Assembly: GCF_000287675.1 (NCBI RefSeq)
Contig: NZ_ALJL01000023.1
Location: 1 to 64,000, forward strand
Reading direction: 5' to 3'
Source of the DNA: Lachnoanaerobaculum sp. ICM7
GTDB lineage: Bacteria > Bacillota > Clostridia > Lachnospirales > Lachnospiraceae
Length of the DNA stretch: 64,000 nucleotides
The position numbers and the translations under genes were made by a program. The notes below the pieces were generated by a model. That model saw only the letters and a program-made list of their open reading frames with translations, did no database searches and was not told the origin of the DNA. How positions within the stretch are numbered: the stretch's first letter is position 1; each line of letters starts with the position of its first letter. Of this stretch, positions 33,587-42,805 are shown piece by piece.

Positions 33587-35287
33587 TTAAAACTTTCTGA
33601 ATCTGTTGTATCTGTCCTCTGCAATTTCTTCCTTGGATTTTGAAGAATTCTTCTCAAAGAAATCGTCCATATTTGAAACCATCTCTTCTATTACAGTATC
33701 CATAGTGTCTACAGTCAAAGGTATATCTTCCTTTATAACTCTGTCTATTACACCCAAAGCTAAGAGTTCCTTTGAGGTGATTTTCATAACCTCAGCAGCT
33801 TCTTTGCTCTTTTTTGCATCTTTATATAATATGGAAGCGAAACCTTCCGGTGAAAGTATTGAGTATATTGAATGTTCAAGCATCCAAACTTCATTGGCTA
33901 CGGCAAGTGCAAGTGCACCTCCGGATCCGCCTTCACCTATTACAACAGAGAGTATAGGTACTGTCATATCGCTCATTTCAAAGAGTGCTCTGGCTATTGC
34001 CTCGGCCTGTCCCTTCTCCTCGGCTTCTATTCCGCAAAATGCTCCCGGGGTATCCACTATGCAAATGATTGGCATATTAAACTTCTGCGCATGCTTCATA
34101 AGTCTTAGCGCCTTACGATATCCGCTTGGATTTGGCATACCGAAATTTCTGATTTTATTTTCTTTTATGCTCTTACCCTTTTGCTCTGCCACAACCATTA
34201 CAGGTTTTCCATAATAGTTTGCTATACCTCCGACAATGGCACCGTCATCTCCTGAGAGTCTGTCACCATGTAATTCCAAAAAGAAACTGAACATTCTGTC
34301 AATATAATCCTTTGCAGTAGGTCTGTCAGGTCTTCTTGATAAGAGTACACTGTCCCAGGCAGTCTTAGGTGCCTTTACCTTCTGGCGCTTCTCTGCGACC
34401 TTTTCGGTGTTTTCATCCTGACTTTCCTGACGTGCAACCTTCTTAAATCCTGAGGTATGAGCTCTTAGTATCTTCTTTAATACGCTTCTTTGTTCAGATC
34501 TTTCCACTATAGCATCTATAAATCCATGCTCAAGTAAAAACTCTGCACTCTGGAAACCTTCCGGCAGCTTTGTTCCTATAGTCTGTGCAATTACTCTCGG
34601 GCCTGCAAATCCTATAAGTGCCTTAGGCTCTGCCAGTATAATATCACCAAGCATTGCAAATGAAGCACTTACTCCACCCATTGTGGGATCTGTGAGGAAG
34701 CTTATAAAAAGCTGTCCTGCCTCATGATGTCTTTTTAATGCCGCTGAGGTCTTTGCCATCTGCATAAGTGAAATCATACCCTCCTGCATTCTGGCACCGC
34801 CTGAACATGAGAAAATAATAATCGGCATTTTCTCTTCTGTAGCCTTTTCCACTGCTGCCGTTATCTTTTCTCCAACCACTCTTCCCATGGAAGACATCAT
34901 AAATCTTGCATCACATACGGCTATAGCTGTTCTTACATTACCTATAGTAGCCTCTCCGGTAACTACAGCTTCATTGAGCTTACTCTTTTGTCTTTCCTCT
35001 TCCAGCTTAGTCTCATAATCCGGGAAATCCAAAGGATTTGATATAGGCATTGTCTTATTCCACTCGATGAAGCTTCCGTCATCCACAAGCATTTCTATTC
35101 TTCTGTATGCATGAACTCTAAAATATCCGCCGCATTTCGGACATGTATAAAGATTTGACTTTACATCTTCAGCAAAAATCGGCTCTTTACAGATTCTGCA
35201 CTTTTTCCAAAGTCCCTCCGGGATATCTATCTTTTCACTTTCCGGTTCTATCTTTGCATATGTCTTTTTAAACATATTTCTAAACAT
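33587..35287 (-). CDS. accDA: Fused acetyl-CoA carboxylase carboxyltransferase (AccD-AccA)
   Basis: This is a 566-residue single polypeptide carrying both carboxyltransferase halves. Residues 1 to about 285 are the beta subunit, with a four-Cys zinc ribbon (CRIC and CPKC), then [12 protein letters not shown] and [16 protein letters not shown] charged linker (about 286-315) leads to the alpha subunit, with [29 protein letters not shown] and [12 protein letters not shown]. It moves the carboxyl group from biotin on AccB to acetyl-CoA, making malonyl-CoA for the fatty acid genes around it. In most bacteria accD and accA are separate genes. The frame is open throughout with a single ribosome site (GAGGTG) at the start. 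Confidence 0.92.
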   Translation of the reverse strand: MFRNMFKKTYAKIEPESEKIDIPEGLWKKCRICKEPIFAEDVKSNLYTCPKCGGYFRVHAYRRIEMLVDDGSFIEWNKTMPISNPLDFPDYETKLEEERQKSKLNEAVVTGEATIGNVRTAIAVCDARFMMSSMGRVVGEKITAAVEKATEEKMPIIIFSCSGGARMQEGMISLMQMAKTSAALKRHHEAGQLFISFLTDPTMGGVSASFAMLGDIILAEPKALIGFAGPRVIAQTIGTKLPEGFQSAEFLLEHGFIDAIVERSEQRSVLKKILRAHTSGFKKVARQESQDENTEKVAEKRQKVKAPKTAWDSVLLSRRPDRPTAKDYIDRMFSFFLELHGDRLSGDDGAIVGGIANYYGKPVMVVAEQKGKSIKENKIRNFGMPNPSGYRKALRLMKHAQKFNMPIICIVDTPGAFCGIEAEEKGQAEAIARALFEMSDMTVPILSVVIGEGGSGGALALAVANEVWMLEHSIYSILSPEGFASILYKDAKKSKEAAEVMKITSKELLALGVIDRVIKEDIPLTVDTMDTVIEEMVSNMDDFFEKNSSKSKEEIAEDRYNRFRKF

Positions 35288-35311
35288 GACAACACCTCAA
35301 AACTTTCATTG

Positions 35312-36655
35312 CTACATTTTAAACTGTTTTTCTATAAATGAAGTATCTATATCAGCATCTATAAAGTAAGGATTATTAATAATCTCATAGTTAAAGTCTA
35401 TATTTGTATCCACACCTTCAATTACTATCTCACCAAGAGCGGATCTCATCTTTGCAATAGCTTCCTGTCTTGTTTTTCCATGAACTATCAATTTTAAAAG
35501 CATGGAATCGTAAAAAGGTGATACTGTGTAATCTTCATAAATATGTGTATCTATTCTTACACCGTTACCGCCCGGCAAATGCATACTCTCAATTCTTCCC
35601 GGTGAAGGCGCAAAATTCTTATCGGGGTTTTCGGCATTAATTCTACACTCTATGGAATGTCCTTCAATCTTTACATCCTTTTGAGTAAGGGAAAGCTTCT
35701 CTCCCGCAGCTACTCTGATCTGCTCCTTTATAAGATCTATACCGGTGATCATCTCTGTTACAGGATGCTCTACCTGAATTCTTGTATTCATCTCCATAAA
35801 GTAAAAGTTCTTGTTCTTATCCACCAAAAACTCAATGGTGCCGGCATTCTCATATCCGGCAGCCTTTGCCGCACTTACAGCAGCCTTTCCCATCTTTTCT
35901 CTGAGCTTACTGTCAAGGAATACTGATGGGGCCTCCTCCAACACCTTTTGATGTCTTCTTTGTATGGAGCAATCTCTTTCGCCAAGATGTATTACATTTC
36001 CATAGCTGTCGGCCAAAATCTGGAACTCGATATGTCTCGGTCTTTCTATATATTTTTCAATATACATTGAGTCGTCCGAAAAGCCTTTAAGAGCCTCAGC
36101 CTTTGCAGTCATAAAGTTCTCGGCAAAATCATCTTCGCTCCTTGATATTCTCATACCCTTTCCGCCACCGCCAAGAGCCGCCTTTATCATTACAGGGAAG
36201 CCTACTTTTTTGGCAAGCTTTAATGCCTCATTCACATCCTTGACACTTCCGTCAGTTCCCGGTATTACAGGAATATGTGCTTTTTGCATAGTTGCTCTGG
36301 CTACAGCCTTATCACCAAGCTTAGCAATTGTTTCAGATTTAGGTCCGATAAACTTTATTCCGACTTCAGTACAAAGTCTTGCGAATTTCTCATTCTCCGA
36401 TAAAAATCCGAATCCCGGATGAATAGCCTCGGCACCCGTTGTAATAGCCGCACTGAGTATTCTCTCCATATCCAGATAGCTCTTCATCGCAGGTGCAGGT
36501 CCTATACAAATAGCCTCATCTGCGAGCATAGTATGTAAGCTGTCTCTATCCGCCTCAGAATATACGGCAACACTTATGATACCCATTTCTCTAAGTGCTC
36601 TGATTATTCTGACTGCAATCTCTCCTCTGTTTGCTATCAATACTTTTCTAAACAT
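35312..36655 (-). CDS. accC: Acetyl-CoA carboxylase, biotin carboxylase subunit
   Basis: This is a 447-residue ATP-grasp enzyme that carboxylates the biotin of AccB using bicarbonate and ATP. Landmarks are the N-terminal LIANRGEIAVRIIRA, the glycine-rich lid KAALGGGGKGMR, and the active-site segment MNTRIQVEHPVTEMI. It starts directly after the fabZ stop (no gap) and is followed by accDA, so all carboxylase parts are in one operon with accB. Confidence 0.95.
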   Translation of the reverse strand: MFRKVLIANRGEIAVRIIRALREMGIISVAVYSEADRDSLHTMLADEAICIGPAPAMKSYLDMERILSAAITTGAEAIHPGFGFLSENEKFARLCTEVGIKFIGPKSETIAKLGDKAVARATMQKAHIPVIPGTDGSVKDVNEALKLAKKVGFPVMIKAALGGGGKGMRISRSEDDFAENFMTAKAEALKGFSDDSMYIEKYIERPRHIEFQILADSYGNVIHLGERDCSIQRRHQKVLEEAPSVFLDSKLREKMGKAAVSAAKAAGYENAGTIEFLVDKNKNFYFMEMNTRIQVEHPVTEMITGIDLIKEQIRVAAGEKLSLTQKDVKIEGHSIECRINAENPDKNFAPSPGRIESMHLPGGNGVRIDTHIYEDYTVSPFYDSMLLKLIVHGKTRQEAIAKMRSALGEIVIEGVDTNIDFNYEIINNPYFIDADIDTSFIEKQFKM

Positions 36656-37081
36656 TTATTCTCCAATGATAAAGGTAAGTTCGGCATCTACCGCTATCTC
36701 ACCGTCTACACTTGCTATAGCTTTACCTATTCCTATTCTTCCTTTTGATCTGATTATCTCACAGGAAAGTTTCAACTTATCTCCCGGAACAACTTTTCTT
36801 TTGAACTTAGCGGAATTTATAGCTCCGAAATATGCTGTCTTACCCTTATTCTCAGGTACTGACAATATAGCAACAGCGCCTGTCTGCGCCAATGCCTCTA
36901 TCATAAGTACTCCCGGCATTACAGGCTCTTCGGGAAAATGTCCCAAAAACTGAGACTCATTATATGTTATACATTTATATCCGACACTTTTTTTGCCGGG
37001 CTCCAGCTCCTCAATACAATCAATAAGTAAAAACGGATGTCTGTGAGGTATTATCTCTTGAATTTCCTTGATTCCCAACAT
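36656..37081 (-). CDS. fabZ: 3-hydroxyacyl-ACP dehydratase
   Basis: This is a 141-residue hot-dog-fold dehydratase. It has PHRHPFLLID near the start with the catalytic His, GHFPEEPVMPGVL with the catalytic Glu, and EALAQTGA. It removes water from 3-hydroxyacyl-ACP to give trans-2-enoyl-ACP, the substrate of FabK. It sits between accB and accC, as in the streptococcal fab operon. No FabM isomerase or FabN is visible here, so the route to unsaturated fatty acids is not shown. Confidence 0.94.
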   Translation of the reverse strand: MLGIKEIQEIIPHRHPFLLIDCIEELEPGKKSVGYKCITYNESQFLGHFPEEPVMPGVLMIEALAQTGAVAILSVPENKGKTAYFGAINSAKFKRKVVPGDKLKLSCEIIRSKGRIGIGKAIASVDGEIAVDAELTFIIGE

Positions 37082-37086
37082 ATTCC

Positions 37087-37521
37087 TTACTCCAAAATAA
37101 ACAGCGGCTGTCCGAACTCTACCACATCCTCATCCTTAACAAGGATCTCTTTTACAACACCGTCAAAATCACTCTCAAGCTCATTCATAAGTTTCATTGC
37201 CTCAATGATACCTATTACCTGGCCTTTCTTTACTCTGTCACCTACATTTACAAAGCTTGGTGAATCAGGTGAAGGTGCACTGTAGAAAGTTCCTACAAGC
37301 GGTGATGTTACGGTATGACCTGCAACCTTTGTGTTCTCTACCGTGTTTGCAGCTTCAAAACTTACACTCTGTGCTACCGGTACGGCCTGAACCTCTCCTG
37401 CTACAAGTTTTGTTTTATTTTTCTTTATAACAATTTTTTCAGAATCTGTAGCATAGTTTAATGTATCAACATCATTCTTACTTACTGTCTCTATAAGTTT
37501 TATAATCTCATCTATCTTCAT
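37087..37521 (-). CDS. accB: Biotin carboxyl carrier protein
   Basis: This is a 144-residue carrier. A variable Ala/Val-rich linker precedes the C-terminal biotinyl domain, with IEAMKLMNE as the biotinylation motif (Lys near residue 110) and the usual SPLVGTFYSAPSPDSP start. It shuttles carboxybiotin between AccC and AccDA. It lies 4 bases after fabF and 5 before fabZ. Confidence 0.94.
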   Translation of the reverse strand: MKIDEIIKLIETVSKNDVDTLNYATDSEKIVIKKNKTKLVAGEVQAVPVAQSVSFEAANTVENTKVAGHTVTSPLVGTFYSAPSPDSPSFVNVGDRVKKGQVIGIIEAMKLMNELESDFDGVVKEILVKDEDVVEFGQPLFILE

Positions 37522-37525
37522 AGGT

Positions 37526-38761
37526 TTACTCCACGAATTTTTTTATAACTATACTTGCATTGTGACCGCCAAAGCCAAGGGAGTTGCTTATTGTTCCGTT
37601 AACTTCCACCTCTTTTGACTCTGTCAAAAAGTCCAGATCGCACTCCGGATCCTTGTTTATAAGCCCCACATTCTTGTGCATAAATCCGTCTTCTATAGAT
37701 TTTACACATACAATTGCCTCAACACCTCCGGCTGCACCAAGAAGATGTCCGACCATTGACTTTGTAGAACTTATTCCGACTTTATCTGCATGCTCACCAA
37801 GAGCTGTCTTTATTGCCTTTGTCTCAAATAAATCATTGTGATGAGTTCCTGTACCATGTGCATTAACATAGTCAATATCCTCAGGCTTCATACCTGCATC
37901 CTTTATTGCAAGCTCCATAGCCTTTGCAGCGCCCGAGCCGTCCTCTGCAGGTGAAGTAATATGGAATGCATCACAGGTTGCACCATATCCTGCCATCTCG
38001 GCGTATATATGTGCACCTCTTTTTTTAGCATGCTCAAGTTCTTCTAAAACTAAAACTCCTGCTCCCTCTCCCATGATAAATCCGTTTCTGTCCTTATCAA
38101 AAGGTATTGATGCTCTGTCAGGGTCATCTACAGTATTAAGTGCTGTGAGTGAAGTAAATCCTGCCACACCTATAGGAGTAATGGAACTTTCCGTACCTCC
38201 GGCAAGCATTACATCAGCCTCTCCGTAAACAATAGATCTGAATGCCTCACCTATACAGTTTGTTCCTGTGGCACAAGCCGTTACTACATTTATATTCTTT
38301 CCCTTACATCCATAGGCAATCGCTACATTACCTGCCGCCATATTTGAAATCATCATAGGTACCAAAAGTGGTGCCACTCTGCTTGGCCCTTTTTCCAAAA
38401 GTTTTCCGTATTCCTTTTCCATAGACTGCAGTGATCCGATTCCCGATCCTACCGCAACCCCTACCATATAAGGATCTTCCTTTGACATATCAAGCTTAGC
38501 ATCTTCAATGGCCTCTTTTGTTGCCGCTACGGCAAACTGTGAAAACTGCTCCATTCTTCTGGCAGATTTTGGATCCATATAGTTCTTGGCATCAAAGCCC
38601 TTTACTTCAGCTGCCAGCTTTGCCTTATAGTCTGTTGTATCAAAGTATGTTATAGGTCCTATACCGTGTACACCCGCTTTTATGTTTTTCCAAAAATCAT
38701 TGACATTAAGACCTATCGGTGTGATAGCGCCCAAACCTGTAATAACAACTCTTCTTCTCAT
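37526..38761 (-). CDS. fabF: 3-oxoacyl-ACP synthase II
   Basis: This is a 411-residue condensing enzyme of the KAS II type. The nucleophile Cys is in VTACATGTNCIGEA (near residue 163), and the two catalytic His are in NAHGTGTHHND (near 303) and STKSMVGHLLGAAG (near 340). It elongates acyl-ACP with malonyl-ACP. I chose ATG at 38761, with AGAGG 5 bases upstream, over a GTG two codons earlier. Confidence 0.95.
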   Translation of the reverse strand: MRRRVVITGLGAITPIGLNVNDFWKNIKAGVHGIGPITYFDTTDYKAKLAAEVKGFDAKNYMDPKSARRMEQFSQFAVAATKEAIEDAKLDMSKEDPYMVGVAVGSGIGSLQSMEKEYGKLLEKGPSRVAPLLVPMMISNMAAGNVAIAYGCKGKNINVVTACATGTNCIGEAFRSIVYGEADVMLAGGTESSITPIGVAGFTSLTALNTVDDPDRASIPFDKDRNGFIMGEGAGVLVLEELEHAKKRGAHIYAEMAGYGATCDAFHITSPAEDGSGAAKAMELAIKDAGMKPEDIDYVNAHGTGTHHNDLFETKAIKTALGEHADKVGISSTKSMVGHLLGAAGGVEAIVCVKSIEDGFMHKNVGLINKDPECDLDFLTESKEVEVNGTISNSLGFGGHNASIVIKKFVE

Positions 38762-38800
38762 AGTCACCTCTTTTTTAGTTGTTCTTTCAATCCTTCTTGA

Positions 38801-39547
38801 TTACATACTCATTCCGCCATCTATTTTGATGACCTGACCTGTAATATATCTGCCCTCTTCACCGGCAAGGTATGCTACCATATTTGCAATATCCTCTACC
38901 TCACCTTGATATCCCAACGGAATAAATGAATTTATTTTTGCCTTGGCATCATCCGTCATGGCATCCGTCATATCTGTTCTTATATATCCCGGTGCTATGG
39001 CATTTACGGTAATATTTCTGCTTGCCATCTCTCTTGCCGCAGTCTTTGTCATTCCTATAACTCCAGCCTTTGATGCCGCATAGTTTATCTGACCTGCATT
39101 GCCCATCACACCGCTAACGGAAGAAATATTTATTATTCTTCCGGCTCTTTTCTTAATCATGTATTTTGAAACCACCTGCATGGTATTAAAGCTTCCCTTT
39201 AAATTGGTGGCTATTACCGCATCAAACTCTTCAGGTTTCATTCTCATCATCAGATTATCTTTTGTAATACCGGCATTGTTTACCAGTATATCTACAGCGC
39301 CATCCTCTGAAATGATATTTTCGATCATCTGCTTGGTACTCTCATAATCTGATATATCACATTGGCAGATTTTTGCCCTTCCGCCATTATCCTCTATCTC
39401 TTTTGCAACACTTTTTGCAGCCTCACTTGATGCCGCATAATTTACATATACCAGTGCTCCGTCAGCTGCCAGTTTCTTTGCTATAGCGGCTCCGATGCCT
39501 CTGCCCGCACCTGTTACCAAAGCTGTTTTGCCTTCTAATCTTTTCAT
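38801..39547 (-). CDS. fabG: 3-oxoacyl-ACP reductase
   Basis: This is a 248-residue short-chain dehydrogenase. The NADPH site is TGAGRGIGAAIA near residue 12. The catalytic residues are in NNAGIT, ISSVSG (Ser) and YAASKAG (Tyr and Lys). It reduces 3-oxoacyl-ACP during fatty acid elongation. Its start overlaps the fabD stop by 4 bases. Confidence 0.95.
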   Translation of the reverse strand: MKRLEGKTALVTGAGRGIGAAIAKKLAADGALVYVNYAASSEAAKSVAKEIEDNGGRAKICQCDISDYESTKQMIENIISEDGAVDILVNNAGITKDNLMMRMKPEEFDAVIATNLKGSFNTMQVVSKYMIKKRAGRIINISSVSGVMGNAGQINYAASKAGVIGMTKTAAREMASRNITVNAIAPGYIRTDMTDAMTDDAKAKINSFIPLGYQGEVEDIANMVAYLAGEEGRYITGQVIKIDGGMSM

Positions 39548-40461
39548 TTTGCCTCCAAAATCTGACTACAAACACTTGCCACATCCGCATACTCTTCAAT
39601 GTTGAACATTTTTACCTGTGCATCAATTTTCTTTACAAAACCTGCCATGGTCTTACCGGGACCGATTTCTACAAATGTATCAACTCCCCATTCAATCATT
39701 TTTCTTATGCTCTGTTCCAAATGTACACTTCCGGATACCTGATCTATCAAATTTTTCTTGATTTCATTCTTATCTGTAACAATTTGCGCATTGATATTTG
39801 CCACATAAGGTATCTGAATATCTCTTATTTCGACACCGTCGAGTACTTTTGAAAGTTTTTCTCCGGCTTCCTTCATAAGTCCCGAGTGAAAAGCACCGCT
39901 TACCTTTAAAGGCAGTACTCTTTTTGCACCGGCTTCTTTTAATTTTTCACCTGCAAGAGCAACCGCTTCCTCAGTGCCTGATATTACAGTCTGTCCCGGG
40001 CAGTTATAATTTGCCACCCAACATCCGTCTATGTCATCAACTACAGACTTGATGGTCTCGTTGGAAAGTGAAAGTACGGCACTCATTGCACCACCCTTTA
40101 TTTCCGACATGTACTGACCTCTTTTATCCACTACCGAAATGGCATCCTCAGCACTTATGGCACCGCTTAAATACAGTGCTTCATATTCTCCAAGGCTTAA
40201 ACCTGCACATATATCAGCCTTAAGTCCCGTTTTTTCTACAGCCTTTAACATGGCAATACCTGTTGCCACCATGGCTATCTGTGTATATCTTGTATTGTTT
40301 AATTCATCATTTTCTTTGAAAATCAGATCACATGCATCTATCCCCGTGACTGTTTTGACACTGTCAAAAACCGCCCTTGAATCCGCATCATTTTCATAAA
40401 AACTCTTGCCCATATTTTGTTTTTGAGCTCCCTGTCCCGGGAATAAAAATGCTATCTTCAT
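39544..40461 (-). CDS. fabD: Malonyl-CoA:ACP transacylase
   Basis: This is a 305-residue transacylase that loads malonyl groups from CoA onto acyl carrier protein. FPGQGAQ is near residue 7, the nucleophile serine lies in GLSLGEY near residue 92, and SGAFHS near 193 holds the catalytic His. It overlaps fabG and follows fabK by 3 bases. Confidence 0.95.
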   Translation of the reverse strand: MKIAFLFPGQGAQKQNMGKSFYENDADSRAVFDSVKTVTGIDACDLIFKENDELNNTRYTQIAMVATGIAMLKAVEKTGLKADICAGLSLGEYEALYLSGAISAEDAISVVDKRGQYMSEIKGGAMSAVLSLSNETIKSVVDDIDGCWVANYNCPGQTVISGTEEAVALAGEKLKEAGAKRVLPLKVSGAFHSGLMKEAGEKLSKVLDGVEIRDIQIPYVANINAQIVTDKNEIKKNLIDQVSGSVHLEQSIRKMIEWGVDTFVEIGPGKTMAGFVKKIDAQVKMFNIEEYADVASVCSQILEAK

Positions 40462-40464
40462 AAT

Positions 40465-41403
40465 TTATACTAAGCTCCCTGCATTCTTTAAAAGATTAGT
40501 TGCCTCACTTATTATCTCGTCAATGATTTCTTTTGCACTTTGCTTTTTGTTTATAAGTCCTGCTATCTGACCTGCCATAACGGTTCCGTTTACAACATCA
40601 CCTTCCATAACAGCCTTTCTGAGTGTACCGAGAGTCAAATACTCAAGTTCCTCAAAACTCTTACCCTCAGCCTCAAGCTTCGTGTATTCTCTGGTCATGG
40701 CATTTCTTAGACTTCTTACAGGATGTCCGTGACTTCTGCCTGTTACGGCAGAATCGATGTCCTTTGCGGCGATTACTCTGTCTTTGTAGTTTTCATGTAC
40801 AATAGACTCATTTGCAACCACAAATCTTGTGCCTATCTGTACAGCCTTTGCTCCAAGCATAAGTGCCGCAGCCAAACCTCTTCCGTCTGCAATACCGCCT
40901 GCCGCAATAACAGGAATATCTACCGCATTTACAACCTGTGGAACCAAGGTCATTGTAGTAGCTTCACCTATATGTCCGCCACTCTCGGTACCTTCCGCCA
41001 CAACGGCATCCGCTCCGCATCTTTCCATTCTTCTTGCAAGTGCAACACTCGCAACTACAGGAATTACCACTATTCCGGCTTCCTTCCACATCTGCATATA
41101 CTTTTCAGGTGAACCTGCGCCTGTAGTAACTACCTTTATACCTTCTTCCACAACTACCTTGGCAATTTCTTCCGCATGAGGTGACATAAGCATTACATTT
41201 ACTCCAAAAGGCTTATCTGTAAGCTTTCTTGCCTCTCTTATTTCATTTCTTACAACCTCTGCCGGTGCATTTGCTCCGCCAATAAGTCCAAGTCCGCCTG
41301 CCGCACTTACCGCTGCAGCCAAATGATGCTCGGCAACCCACGCCATACCGCCTTGAATTATCGGATATTCTATACCTAATAGTTTTGTTATTTCTGTTTG
41401 CAT
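40465..41403 (-). CDS. fabK: Enoyl-ACP reductase II (FabK)
   Basis: This is a 312-residue FMN-dependent enoyl-ACP reductase. PIIQGGMAWVAEH at the N-terminus, TTGAGSP, EGTESGGHIGE and AAGGIADGRG are typical of FabK, which replaces FabI in streptococci and many Clostridia and is insensitive to triclosan. It performs the last reduction in each elongation round. It is separated from acpP by a hairpin (41427-41446) that may reduce its transcription relative to acpP. Confidence 0.92.
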   Translation of the reverse strand: MQTEITKLLGIEYPIIQGGMAWVAEHHLAAAVSAAGGLGLIGGANAPAEVVRNEIREARKLTDKPFGVNVMLMSPHAEEIAKVVVEEGIKVVTTGAGSPEKYMQMWKEAGIVVIPVVASVALARRMERCGADAVVAEGTESGGHIGEATTMTLVPQVVNAVDIPVIAAGGIADGRGLAAALMLGAKAVQIGTRFVVANESIVHENYKDRVIAAKDIDSAVTGRSHGHPVRSLRNAMTREYTKLEAEGKSFEELEYLTLGTLRKAVMEGDVVNGTVMAGQIAGLINKKQSAKEIIDEIISEATNLLKNAGSLV

Positions 41404-41426
41404 TAATTTCCTCTGCCTTTTTTAAG

Positions 41427-41446
41427 AAAACGCCCGTAGGCGTTTT
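41427..41446 (-). terminator. Attenuator-like hairpin between acpP and fabK
   Basis: AAAACGCC (41427-41434) and GGCGTTTT (41439-41446) form an 8-bp stem with a 4-base loop, and the stem's own T-tract reads out on the minus strand. It is inside the fab operon, so partial termination is implied, not a full stop. Confidence 0.65.
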
Positions 41447-41453
41447 TTATTTT

Positions 41454-41690
41454 TTATAAATTGTCTACGCCCTTGTCCTTAAGGTAATTTACCACATCAC
41501 CTACAGTTAAAAGCTTCTCTAAATCCTCAGAAGGTATTTCAACACCGTAGTTATCCTCAAGTGCCATTACCATCTCAAAAAGGTCAAGTGAGTCTGCATT
41601 TAAATCATCCTTGAAGCTTGACTCCAATGTGATTTCTGACGCATCGATATTTAACTGCTCTGCAATAATTGATTTCATTTTCTCTGACAT
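41454..41690 (-). CDS. acpP: Acyl carrier protein
   Basis: This is a 78-residue acidic carrier. The phosphopantetheine serine lies in the invariant [13 protein letters not shown] block near residue 37. It carries growing acyl chains through the enzymes encoded around it. I chose ATG at 41690, with GGAG 6 bases upstream; an ATG four codons earlier has its ribosome site touching the start codon. The hairpin after the gene should favour acpP over the enzyme genes. Confidence 0.94.
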   Translation of the reverse strand: MSEKMKSIIAEQLNIDASEITLESSFKDDLNADSLDLFEMVMALEDNYGVEIPSEDLEKLLTVGDVVNYLKDKGVDNL

Positions 41691-41744
41691 AATTTTCTCC
41701 ATCCTTTTAAATGTTTATTTTATTTATATTTAAGTTGTAAAATA

Positions 41745-42686
41745 TTACAATCTTAATACACAAGTTCCCCAGGTTAATCCTGCTCCGAATCCACAAAGCA
41801 AAATCAAATCACCTTTTTTTGCAATACCTTTTTTTATTACCTCATCAAGAAGTAAAGGTATGCTTCCTGCCGAAGTATTTCCGGTATTTTCCAGATTGTG
41901 CGGTAACTTTTCAATAGGTATATCCAGCTTTTTGGATACGGCCTCAAGTATTCTCAAATTTGCCTGATGTAAAAGATATAAATCTATATCATCCTTATGT
42001 ACCCCGGCCTTTTGTATAGCATTTTCAATGCTGTGAGGCACCGTTCTGACAGTGAATTTAAAGACCTCTTGTCCGTCCATTCTTATATATCTGTCATCAC
42101 CGTAAGAATTATCATACAGTGCAAATCCCTTACTTCCGTCAGCTCCGATATCAAAGCTTAAAAATCCCTCTTCGATATCCGCTTTTTTCAGTACTGCCGC
42201 TCCCACACCGTCACCAAAAAGTACACAGGTGGTTCTGTCAGTCCAATCCATCTCTCTTGAAAGTACATCGCCGCCTACTACAAGAGCATACTCAATATCC
42301 AGAGTATTCATCATGGAATATGCAATACTCAGTGCATATATAAATCCGGAACACGCGGAGCTTACATCCATACATGCACAGTCCTTTGCACCAAGTAGAG
42401 GCTGCAACTCACATGCGGTATTTGGAAGTCTCTTATCCTGAGTGGAGGTACCCACTATAATAAGTCCCAAATCCTTACCGTCAATATTTGCAGATTCTAA
42501 TGCTTCTTTTCCGGCTGCAAATGCCAGACTTACCAGATTTTCGTTTTCACCTATGATATGTCTTTTTTTGATTCCGGTTCTTTGGCTGATCCACTCATCA
42601 CTTGTATCTACGATTTTACTCAAATCATCATTTGTCAAAACCTTAGAAGGCAGCTTTGAGCCTGTTCCTGCAAGTGCTATCTTCAT
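41745..42686 (-). CDS. fabH: 3-oxoacyl-ACP synthase III
   Basis: This is a 313-residue KAS III that starts fatty acid synthesis by condensing a short acyl-CoA with malonyl-ACP. The nucleophile Cys is in DVSSACSGFIYAL near residue 112. The catalytic His and Asn are in LLHQANLRI (near 240) and LENTGNTSAGSIPLLL (near 270). It is the first gene of the fab operon. Two FabT-like palindromes lie 45-90 bases upstream. Confidence 0.94.
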   Translation of the reverse strand: MKIALAGTGSKLPSKVLTNDDLSKIVDTSDEWISQRTGIKKRHIIGENENLVSLAFAAGKEALESANIDGKDLGLIIVGTSTQDKRLPNTACELQPLLGAKDCACMDVSSACSGFIYALSIAYSMMNTLDIEYALVVGGDVLSREMDWTDRTTCVLFGDGVGAAVLKKADIEEGFLSFDIGADGSKGFALYDNSYGDDRYIRMDGQEVFKFTVRTVPHSIENAIQKAGVHKDDIDLYLLHQANLRILEAVSKKLDIPIEKLPHNLENTGNTSAGSIPLLLDEVIKKGIAKKGDLILLCGFGAGLTWGTCVLRL

Positions 42687-42724
42687 CCTTCATAAGTCCT
42701 TTCATAAGACTTTCATCAAAACAA

Positions 42725-42772
42725 AAAATACTTTGAATACCAAAGCAAATAGTTTGATACTCAAAGTATTTT
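42725..42772. promoter_or_regulatory. Twin FabT-like operators upstream of fabH
   Basis: Two short palindromes lie side by side: CTTTGAATACCAAAG (42731-42745) and TTTGATACTCAAA (42753-42765). The second matches the core of the streptococcal FabT box (TTTGA-nnn-TCAAA). Together they also form 12-bp outer arms (42725-42736 with 42761-42772). The position just upstream of fabH is where FabT binds in streptococci. No fabT gene is in the window. Confidence 0.65.
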
Positions 42773-42805
42773 AATTTTACTACATAAATTTGTCAAGTGA
42801 TTTGT

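Noticed and set aside
33606-34214. Long open frame on the plus strand (about 200 codons) inside accDA
   Set aside because: It is the antisense shadow of a well-matched carboxyltransferase gene; no ribosome site and no family resemblance.
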